From Aporrectodea caliginosa (lineage: Eukaryota > Annelida > Clitellata > Crassiclitellata > Lumbricidae): DNA of 64,000 nucleotides. Each line of letters starts with the position of its first letter. Position 1 is the stretch's first letter. A program made the position numbers and the translations under genes. Below are positions 1-9,300 of this stretch, piece after piece. Location: the NCBI GenBank assembly GCA_020284085.1, contig JACEVL010000431.1, forward strand, positions 555,001 through 619,000. Reading direction: 5' to 3'. Below the pieces are notes generated by a model that worked only from the letters and a program-made list of their open reading frames with translations, searched no databases and had not been told where the DNA came from.

Positions 1-600
1 TCGAAAGTCACCCACTCTTTTCAATCCAATTAATAGCAAGTAGCTCATTTTCTTTGGCACACTTCACTATAGTCCAAGACAATGTAAATATATTAATAAA
101 CATAGGCTAATATCATGCTTAATGTATGCGCAGCGCTAATATTAAGATACATTAGCACTGCATATATATACTCTAAGCATATTAATATTTATAACTAGGC
201 CCGTAGCACACGAAATATATGCGTAAGCTACATTCTGCATATTTTAACACAGTATATGATTTCAGCATGAATTAATTTTGTCCAATTTATTTTGAAGAGT
301 GGTTGATATTGTCCACCGGATGTTCAATCAGTTCACTTTGACTGCAGCATTACTAAGTCGGAGTTGAGCCAAGTTGAACTTTAAGTCGGAGGCGTTTAGT
401 CGGCTTCTACGGTTGGCTTTAGTTCATTTCAGTGCTTTGGGATGCGCATTACAGGCTTAACTTACGGGCTTAACCTACTAAGTTGCTACACATTGAACTA
501 CTTTTCTATAGACTCAATCTTATAATTAGAATGCGATCATAACCACCACAGACCGCCTCCTTGAAAGTCTATATCCAAGCATTTCTCTGAGTCTATGTAC
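1..600. other. No recognisable feature
   Basis: AT-rich DNA without a convincing ORF, terminal repeats or RNA-like structure. I see nothing that can be assigned. Confidence 0.5.
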
Positions 601-625
601 TTGATTGTGCAATGTGCATCGAACA

Positions 626-730
626 AGAAGAAGAAGAACAAGAACGAGAAGAGCGAGAAGAAGAAGAAGAAGAAGAAGAAAAAGAAGAAAAAGAACAAGA
701 GGAGAGGAGGAGGAGGAGGAGGAGGAAGAA
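626..730. repeat. (GAA)n/(GGA)n purine tract
   Basis: Imperfect GAA units pass into GGA units. The tract lies on the 3' side of the adjacent minus-strand SINE copy. It therefore reads as an expanded TTC-rich tail of that element. Serine- or leucine-rich ORFs here are artefacts of the repeat. Confidence 0.8.
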
Positions 731-794
731 AAAGAGTAGCTCCTTAAATTAAGCAAACCCCGAGATGTTCCATACATGACAACGAATTAAAGAT

Positions 795-1010
795 GACTTC
801 ACTTTCTCAGCCTCGGCATACGAGGGTGCACAGTCCACTCCCTTGTCGTCTGATCTCTGTTCGGTCAGTTGCATAGCTTAGTTCACTAAGAAGGGCAAAT
901 ATGGCACTGGAGAGATCTGTCTGCACTGATAGGGATTTGATCCCCCGACCTCTGCATGGTTTAAAGCTCCAGCACGCTTATCAGTTGACTCTGACACCAC
1001 GCTGTCAAAG
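795..1010 (-). mobile_element. tRNA-derived SINE, family A, copy 1
   Basis: Read on the minus strand, the head (about 933-1010) has a box A-like TGGTGTCAGAG and a box B-like GGATCAAATCCC, as in RNA polymerase III promoters of tRNA-derived SINEs. The body matches copies at 3945-4125 (minus) and 16101-16325 (plus) in shared stretches: box B region, a GGTCAGT..CATTG-like block and a CTCGGCATA-like 3' block. The 3' side leads into the TTC-rich tract at 626-730. The family name is mine. The copy is diverged. Confidence 0.55.
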
Positions 1011-1539
1011 ACAAATAATAAGTGACTCCATAATCTCTAACAGACTGAAGCGACTTCAGGATTTGAAGTGCCATCGGTTGATGCTTTTGCAATTTGGATA
1101 CCTGGACCATATAATTATTACTATGTCCTATTAATGCGATTTTAAAATATAACATTAATTCGTAAATTCCGCCACTGCCCTTACTCTGCTAGTCCCAAGT
1201 CTGGATAAAGGAGGAAGCATAGGCGTAGACTCTGCCGGGGCAGCCGGGGCACGTCCCCCCTCCAATAATTGAGATGGTGGGGCATTGCCCCACCAATAAA
1301 TCTAGAGGAGAATTTCTTAAAATATTAAAAACTTCGTCAGAAACAGAGACAAAGAACTTAAATACTATCAGAAATTCCATAATGAAAACCAAGATTTATT
1401 TATATCTTCAATGTTTTCAAGTCTTCAAGGCTTCAATATGAAACAAATTTACATGTAAGCAAAAAGCAACCATTTCAGGCTGTAACTGTTCTCGTTCTCG
1501 TCTCTACGCTTCTCGTCTATTGACAATGGAAATTCCTGC

Positions 1540-2100
1540 CTCTCACTATGCCTTGACCTCAGTGCAGCCTTCAACACCATAAACCACCAGCTCTTGCTTT
1601 CAAGACTCACCAAAAGGTTCTGTGTCCCCTGGGACTGCCTTAAACTGGTTAGCTTCTTATGTAGATGACCGTATCAGCAGGTGGGCATCGGAACCGCTCG
1701 ATCTTATAGCCCACTGTGTTGGCTACATTGCTGGAATGCCACAGGGGTCTGTCCTCGGCTAATCACTTTGGAGTCCAATTACAACAGTACCCGGATGATA
1801 CTCAGCTCCATCTTGCTCTGTCACACACCGATCAGCCTGGTAAACAGAAACGTTTGCATGGCTCTGTTTCAATGGTTTGACCATAAACCCAGACAAATCT
1901 GAGGCAATTCTGTTCGTTTCGGTTCGCGCCAACGACTGCGTTCTCTTCGTCAATTCAAATTCACTTCCTTCCCTTCAAAAAGTGGCTCACAACTCGACCA
2001 GTTCCCCTTTGATTTTCAAGCACTTGGATATAACTGCATCTTCTCCTAACGGTTTGATCAGCGTCGTAGTTCACATTTCGGTGATGACATTGCGCACGTT
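1540..2100 (+). pseudogene. Degenerate L2/CR1-like LINE reverse transcriptase
   Basis: Broken reading frames carry RT landmarks in order: LDLSAAFNTINH (around 1545-1590), PQGSVLG (around 1740-1760) and a YPDDTQLHLAL stretch (about 1785-1825) in place of the usual YADDTQL. The later KPDKSE-like thumb region follows. Several frameshifts separate the blocks and the catalytic motif is changed, so this copy is dead. It sits inside the hAT-like element at 1218-2314 and runs into AAT repeats, as other LINE 3' ends here do. Confidence 0.75.
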
Positions 2101-2107
2101 ACAAATT

Positions 2108-2215
2108 TAATAATAATAACCAATAACCAATAATAATAATAATAATAATAATAACCAATAATAATAATAATATTTATTTATTTTCTACAATAAAATAATA
2201 ATAATAATACATTAA
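2108..2215. repeat. (AAT)n with ACCAAT interruptions
   Basis: AAT repeats interrupted by ACCAATA units, immediately after the LINE relic. Probably an expanded LINE tail. Confidence 0.8.
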
Positions 2216-2731
2216 TGTAATACCGGAAGCGCTCATGATGCGACCAGTTTTCGCGTTCTGATTGTCCGGACACATGCATGCCCCACCAATATTTTGGACA
2301 AGTTTACGCCAGTGGGAGGAAGGCCTCTTTGTTATGACAAAATGTCGTTAAACATCAACTAACCATTAATTCGTTCTGAACATTAAAGGATACATTACAC
2401 GATGTTGAATATATTACGGGTTCGTTTCGAGGTTTGGCGTTTCTTTGTTTTCGCTTTTCGCCGCTAGAGGGACAGACGGCAGACGGGCGGAAGTCAACTG
2501 CACTATGGGTACTTCCGACTGCACTCGAAATACTGGTTCCCTGCGGACGTAGACGCAGTGGAATGCAGGACGAAGAAGCATTGCTCATCATTATTGTATA
2601 GCGCCGTCATTTCTACGCTCCGTCTCTCTCTTACTTCCTCTCCCTCTCGCTCTTTCTCTGTCTATCTCTCTGTCTGGGTCTTCTCTCTCTTTCTCCATCG
2701 ATCCAGGAAAAGTCATTTCATTTCTTTGGTC

Positions 2732-3095
2732 GGCGAGATCTCGTCTAGATAAGGCGAGATCTCGTCGGCGGTCGGCGCGCGGACCGCAGAGACCGCTCCA
2801 TCCCTCGCCGGATCGAAAGCTGCCAGATAGTTGCCATAGCAACGGCGATAGTTGCCACGGCGAATGTCGGGAATACGCGTGTCGGTCTGCCATGGTCGGA
2901 CGCCGGACTCATGGGACGGACGGACGGACGGGCGGACGGACGGAGCCCCGGCTGCAGGCAGGGACACGGAGGATGATGATGATCGCTCTCTCAGACGTCC
3001 GCGCCATGGCAGGACACGTCATTCCTGGATTTTTCGCACGGCACCAACAGTTTCCGGTGTCATGGCGTCCAATCATGTCATCGTGATTCGACAAG
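2732..3095. promoter_or_regulatory. CpG-rich patch with a perfect X-box
   Basis: This stretch is clearly richer in CpG than its AT-rich surroundings. It holds two 14-bp copies of GGCGAGATCTCGTC (2732-2745 and 2753-2766), each containing the palindrome CGAGATCTCG. At 2830-2843 lies GTTGCCATAGCAAC, a perfect palindromic X-box of the kind bound by RFX factors, followed by a half-site GTTGCCA. A short GGAC array follows at 2915-2942. It could be a promoter or first-exon region of a gene outside the window, but no coding exon can be supported here. Confidence 0.35.
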
Positions 3096-3194
3096 CACTG
3101 TACTTAAACTCGTATACGACTTCTGGCGCAAATGGATTTATCTTAACCATAATAAAAGCATTAGGCCTATATATTATATTCTTCATGAAAACGA

Positions 3195-3600
3195 CTATTT
3201 TACTTTTTACTTTTTCTTCTTTCCTCTTCTTCTTCTTTTTCTTCTTTCTTCTTCGTCTTCTTCTTTACTTGTTCTTGTTCTTCTTCTGGTTCTTCTTGTT
3301 CTTCTTCTGGTTCCTCTTGTTCTTCTTTGTTCTTGTTCTTGTTCTTCTTCCTATTCTTCTTTTTATTCCTCTTCTTTCTTTCTCTCTTCTTTCTTCTTTC
3401 TTCTTCTTCTTCTTTCTTCTTCTTCTTCTTCTTCTTGTGGTTCTTGTTCTTCTTGTTCTGGTTCTTGTTGTTGTTGTTTTTGTTGTTGTTGTTCTTCTTC
3501 TTCTACTTCTGTTTCTTCTTCTTCATTTTCATTTCTTCTTCTTCGCATTCTTCTTCGCATTCTTCTTTGTATTCTTCTTCGCATTCTTCGCATTTTTCCT
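3195..3600. repeat. Imperfect (TTC)n tract
   Basis: About 400 bp of TTC repeats with G and T interruptions. The long phenylalanine/leucine-rich and arginine/glutamate-rich ORFs across it are repeat translations, not genes. Confidence 0.85.
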
Positions 3601-3850
3601 CAGTCAGAATCCTTGTTGCCTTCTTTTGCTCCAACCATTTGGACTCGATCCTGTTCAGTTTTCAAAGAATTGATACGGTCAGATCCTTCACAACCGCTGC
3701 CCATTTGATTGCATATCCGTGTACACATGTCGTGCTATAGTCGGCGATTCAAATCTCTTAAACATAGGCATAATTATATCCATCATTGAACCTGTATGTG
3801 TGGGTTGTTACTTCTGCCCTGTTTCGTGGGTTTGCTCTGGGTTGAATTTG

Positions 3851-3931
3851 GGAGAAGAAGAAGAAGAAGAAAGAAGAAGAGAAAGAAGAAAGAAGAAGAA
3901 GAAGAAGAAAAAGAAGAAGAAGAGAAAGAGC
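3851..3931. repeat. (GAA)n tail tract
   Basis: GAA-rich run on the 3' side of the minus-strand SINE at 3945-4125. It is in the same relative position as the tract beside SINE copy 1. Confidence 0.8.
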
Positions 3932-3944
3932 AGTCCCTATAGCT

Positions 3945-4125
3945 TCATTTTCTTCGCCTCGGCATATGACGGCGCGGGTGGCCAGTCCTTCCCTCGACAA
4001 TGCACGGTCAATGTAGTCATTGTAAGTGAGTTGGGCATAGGGTTGCAGTTGAGCAAAAATCTCTAACCAAATTTCTGCCATGGCGAGGTTTCGAACCACC
4101 AACTTAACTACACAACGCACAATAA
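3945..4125 (-). mobile_element. tRNA-derived SINE, family A, copy 2
   Basis: On the minus strand the head has GGTTCGAAACC (box B-like) near 4085-4096. The body then shares blocks with the copy at 16101-16325, including GGCCA(G/A)TCCTTCCCTC-like, GGTCAATGTAGTCATTG-like and GGCATATGA stretches. The 3' end joins the GAA/TTC tract at 3851-3931. It is diverged and probably inactive. Confidence 0.65.
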
Positions 4126-6180
4126 TTATCGTTCGAATGAGCCCTATTTATTATCCATCTAGTTTAACTTGCGGAAATCTTGCTTGCTTGCTTGCTTGTT
4201 TGAGCCACAGGCTAAAAAGTCAAATCTTGTGACGACTAATTCGATCACTTACAATCATTCAATCGTCATGAAACTTGGCAGATAGACTCGCCCTCGCAGA
4301 CACTTCATTCTATAAAAATTTCAGCTCCCCCCAAAAAGGCTAGCTTATAGAATCGGGGACTCAACTTTTCGAATCGGGGAATCCTTTTCCGACACGCAGC
4401 GTTGTGATTGGCCAGCGTTGCCATTGGCTGCAACAGAAACGGGTGCGGTGCCTCATTAAACGCACGCTATGTCGTAAAATGAACGCGGATTATTTTCAGA
4501 GTACACGTTATAGGATACTAGATGGATATAGTAAAAACTTTGTTTTTACGGGCTGTATTTTATTACACCTGATTTTGCTCTGCTAATTTAATGTCTTTTG
4601 TATCCTAGTCCTGTGAAACTCACTGAAATGTAATGAATGGAAAACTTTCTAAAAGCTCTAGGCTACGTAGTTATTCGAATCATTTGCAGTTGTTTCAGAC
4701 TTCTGCTGATTCCTGCTTGAACCATTTTCATTTCAGGATGGAACATAAAGTAGGAATATGACGAGTTTTTCAGTCGCTACGCATTTTATTATTAAGATGG
4801 TCAAGGAATAGCCTATGAATGGTATTGTGTTTTGGGACGAATTTTGGGGTGATATAGACAAATGCGCCGCGACATATAGGTTTCAGTCAAATGTATAGGA
4901 CGGCGTTGTATATAAACAACCATATAAAATCTAATAAAACGTTGCAATTTCTGCTGCTGGTTCAATTGTCTGTCTGTCTGTCTTCCTGTTTGTTTGTCTG
5001 TCTTTCTAGCTATCAATCTCTCTATCTCTCTCATTACCGGTTTTCTTTTGAACTTTGTTATTCTTTCGTTTCATTTCGATGTGAAGGGCTATCTTTTTCA
5101 AAGGCTCTCTCTCTCAGGATGCGTATTCAGTGGGAAACGTCCCCTTATACTGACTCAGATGAAACCCCTTAGGGAGGTAGTGCTCAGTCACTATCACCCT
5201 TCTCCGTACAGCCTCCAATTTCCAGCCATAAATCGCGCTCTCCTTACTCGCTGAAGAGCTCCGACAAGTAAACAATCAAGCTGACAAAGAATAGTTCTAC
5301 TTCCAGGAATGACCAGAGAGAGCCAGATACGACGTCACCCTAGAACTCAGATGACAACTTTGTCACAAAACGCAGTTGAAACGATTGTCTGGTTACCTTT
5401 TCGGCTTTTGGGGTCGTTGTAGGAGATGGGGTCAAAGTTGAAGCGTTTGAAGGAGAACTGTTCCGTGAAACTGGTTTCAGACTTGACAGTTGTGACCTTT
5501 CACAGAAACAAGAAAAACTTCCTGATCTCAATCACAGACACTGTTTGTTTGCTCTTTTCAGTGCACAAAGCAATTGGAAAGAACCATCTCATTCAGATGC
5601 ATTAAACAAAATAAAGAACACTAAACCATGTACATTGTACACATCCAAATAAACATGCAAACATGTATAACATACAAAAGTGAGTATGTGTGTGTGCTTA
5701 CCTTTACCTGTCGATGTTGCTCTGTGTCTGTATGTCTGTCTTTTTTAGGAGCAAGCATTTAGACTTGAAACTAAGAAGGCGAAACAGAAAGAAAGAGATG
5801 AAACGTACGCGTTTGGTTTGTTTGACTTTGGAGTCGATTCATCTGCACTGGCGAACGAAGAATTCGACTGAGTTGTCGGTCGACCGCTGCTCGACTTTGG
5901 CTCCTTCGACTTTAGAACATCTGTTATGAAATCATCACAACCACCATCAACATCATTTTCATCATCAAAATCATGAGAATCAATGCCATCAGAATCAACA
6001 TCAAAGTCAACCGATTCAGAGTAACCATCAACAGAAGCAGATCATTGCTGCTACAAGGATTTTTCTTCACTTACAGTCTTTGGTCATATCAGGGTAAATT
6101 ACTTAATTTCTTCACTTAATTCAATTTAATTTAAGGGTTATTTCAGGGTAATTTAGGTAATTTGTCTGGAGAGTTTTACA
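4126..6180. other. No recognisable gene
   Basis: About 2 kb with short ORFs only. It includes GCTT repeats near 4180, a TGTC-rich run at 4966-5012 and degenerate ATC repeats at 5937-6035. No protein family or terminal repeat is recognised. Confidence 0.45.
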
Positions 6181-6181
6181 G

Positions 6182-6390
6182 CCTGTTGACACCTTAACCT
6201 CTCAGCTGACCTCTGACCCCTCAGCTCAATCCTTAACTTCTCAGATGACCTACTGACCTCAGCTGACCTCTGACCCCTCAGCTCAATCCTTAACTTCTCA
6301 GATGACCTCTTGACCGCTCTGTTGACCTCTTACACTACTACTGACCCCTCAGCTGACCTCTTAACCTCTCTGCTGACCCCTGAGATGACC
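6182..6390. repeat. Minisatellite of TGACCTCTGACCCCTCAGC-like units
   Basis: Degenerate tandem units built from TGACCTCT and GACCCCTCAGCT blocks. They directly adjoin and partly enter the 3' end of the Gmr1-like ORF, where they encode its final residues. The repeat lies at the point where homology to retroelement pol has already ended. Confidence 0.7.
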
Positions 6391-9300
6391 TGTATGTTTG
6401 TTGGTGATGCTGTCTCCTCCACTTCCGGCGGTCAGAGTTCCAGTGCTGCTTGATGTGCTCGACGCGACCTTTGACCTCGCCACGGACATTCCGTTGCTGA
6501 GGACGCTCGCCTCGGACGAGGCTGACGGACTGACCTCGGCCGATGCAAAGGACGATTTCGTTGTCCTCTGTTGGTGAGAACGAAGGCCCTGCGTTAGCAC
6601 AGCTCCTACTGCAAAATCACTACTATCGCAGTACAAATTAAAAGGTTTTCCAACATCAAAAACATATAAAACAACTTTAGAGCGTACAGCATCTTTAAGT
6701 AAATTAAATGCCTGTTGATGTCTATCAGTCCAATCAATCTTATCTGGAACATGTTTGCTTGTCAAATCAGATAGAGGCTTCGCAATCTGTGCAAAATCTT
6801 TGATAAACTGTCGATAGTAACCAAAAAATCCCAGCAATTGCTTAACTTGTTTCTTCGTTTCTGGGGTTTTCAAATTAATTAAACTTTCAATTCTATCTGG
6901 ATTCATTTGAATCGTTCCAGAACCAACCACATGACCGATGAACTTTACCTCACTCTTACCAAAGATACATTTCTTTAAGTTCAGAGTAATGTTATGCAGT
7001 CTCATTTGCATTAAATATGCATCTAAATGCTGTAAATGAATCTTCCAGTCATCTGAATGCACAGCAATGTCATCTACATAGGGCTCAGCAAATTCATTTA
7101 TAGGCTGTAAAACCATGTTAATTGCTTTAACAAATGTTCTTCCTGAGTTGATCATTCCGAAAGGAACACGAGTAAACTCGTACAGTCCATTGTGAGTAAC
7201 AAAAGCAGTTTTCCATTGATCAGTTTGCTTAACAGGACAAGTCCAGTAAGCACTTCGACAATCAAAAATCGAGATCACATTTGATTTTCCAACTTTGTGC
7301 AAAACATCTTTCACAATCGGCATCGGATATTTACAATCCACAGTGAACGAGTTAATGTATCTGTAGTCACAGGCAAGTCTCAGAGAACCGTCTTTCTTTT
7401 TAACAATTACCAGCGGACTTGCCATTCTGCTCGAAGATGGTTTTATAATGTTGGCTTGAAGCATTTCTTTAATTTGTCGTTCAACTTCTGCTCGATAGAT
7501 GAGTGGAATTCGGTAAGCCATAAATTCCTTTTCACGAAATTCCGGTTTCAGTTCGATTTCATGTTCAACCAATGTACATAGTCCAGGCTTTTCAGAAAAT
7601 CGATCAGAATATTTGTTTAGTACTTCCAGCAATTGTTTTTGTTGAGATAATGTTAAATGACTAATCTGTTCAGGATCAAGATTCAGTGAATTCTTTTCAT
7701 CTTGCAAGTCATTCTTCGTCAGCAGTTCAACTACTGAACCAAAGTCTTCATCTTCTTCGACGATTAGTCCACAACTCATTGCTCTTGTAATGTACTTTCT
7801 GATTTTATTTGCGTGAATTATCTTTCGACAATCGTCACCCATGTCAATCAAATAAGAGTACTTTGACCTTCGTTGTATAACAGTACATGGACCATGCCAT
7901 CGTGAAATCAGTTTATTTGTTGACGTCGGATACAACACAATAACTTTTTCACCCGGTTCAAATTCTTTATGTTTCGCTCTTTTGTTGTATTGATTCGTAT
8001 ACTGTAATTGCTTCTCTCGTGAATATGATTCTGCAAACAATAATGCTTTTTCCATATTTGCTTTCATGTCTTTCAAGTACTTTTCTGGTTGGATTCCAAT
8101 ATGAGGTGGTAAATTAATTTCTCTTGTCCAACTTTCTTTTAGAATTGCCAGTGGTCCACGCGGAATCTTTCCATACACCAACATATAAGGAGCAATTCCA
8201 GTAGTTGCATTCGGTACTTCTCGTAATGCCCACACTGTAAACGGAATTACTTTGTGCCATTGCCTTGGATTGTCAACAATTACATGATGGATCATTTTCT
8301 TGAATGTTTGATTCCATCGTTCTACTAATCCAGCTGCTTCTGGATGACCTGGCGTGTCAAATCTTGGACTACAACCCATTAAATTCAGAAATTCTCTTGT
8401 CAGACTCGCAGTAAAATTTGTTCCTTGGTCACTTGTGATCACTGAAGGTACACCAACGTTCATGAACAACTCCATCAAAGCATCACACACAGCTTTCGCA
8501 GTTAATGATTTCAACAGAAACACTGTAGGCCATCTGGTGCAAGAATCGACAATACATAAACAGTACTTGTGACCTGCAGCAGATGCTGGCTCGATTGGTC
8601 CTACACAATCCACCGTAATTCTTCTAAACGCCACATCTTCTCTTGGAATTGGAGTGATAGGAACCCTGTCCATCACCAAACTTCTTGCCTTTAATTGACA
8701 TTTCTCACATGATTTGCAAAATTTCACTATATCTCTTCTCATCTTTGGCCAGGTAAAAGATAACTTTATTCGTTCTCTAGTTTTCTCTTCTCCAAGATGT
8801 CCTCCAAATACTGATTCGTGAGCCAACTCCATCACTTTCATTCGTCGCTCTTTTGGTAACACCAATTGATATATCGTTTGCTCTAATATTCGATATCTCT
8901 TGTACAGTAAGCCATTTACCACGCAGAATTCAGATTCTTTATCTGGTGCTAACGTCCACCATGCTTTCAATGATTCATCTTGTCTCTGCTGTTCTTCGAA
9001 TTTCTTTGCGTCTGCAATCTGCATCTGTTGTTCTTCGTCTTTCTCATTTTCTTCAAACAAATCTCCTATCGCCACATCACAATCATTATCCTCTTTCGTT
9101 TCATTTAGATTACCATTCTTGCATGCAGCCATCTCTTGTTCACTCATCTCTGCTGTTATACCGTCTTGCATTAAACTTTGTTGATCATCACTTTCGTTTT
9201 CCTCTTCGCTTGAACTTTCAGTTTCACTTTCCTCTTCGACTTCTATCACTTTCTTTCGCTGACTCTGCAATCTCGTCGTTACATTCGCTTGCACATCTCC

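Larger units (their letters stand above)
1218..2314. mobile_element. Non-autonomous hAT-like DNA transposon with 8-bp TSD
   Basis: The ends are imperfect inverted repeats: CATAGGCGTAGACTCTGCC on the left, and CACTGGCGTAAACTTGTCC when the right end is reverse-complemented. They are flanked by a perfect 8-bp direct repeat, GGAGGAAG (1210-1217 and 2315-2322), the target-duplication size of hAT elements. No hAT transposase remains inside. The interior holds a LINE reverse-transcriptase relic and AAT repeats. Family assignment is inferred from TSD length and resemblance to the better-supported hAT ends at 14634 and 56661. Confidence 0.75.

Noticed and set aside
2852..3673. A 273-codon plus-strand ORF rich in Phe and Leu
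   Set aside because: It is kept open by the TTC tract, has no domain, and overlaps equally long low-complexity ORFs in other frames.
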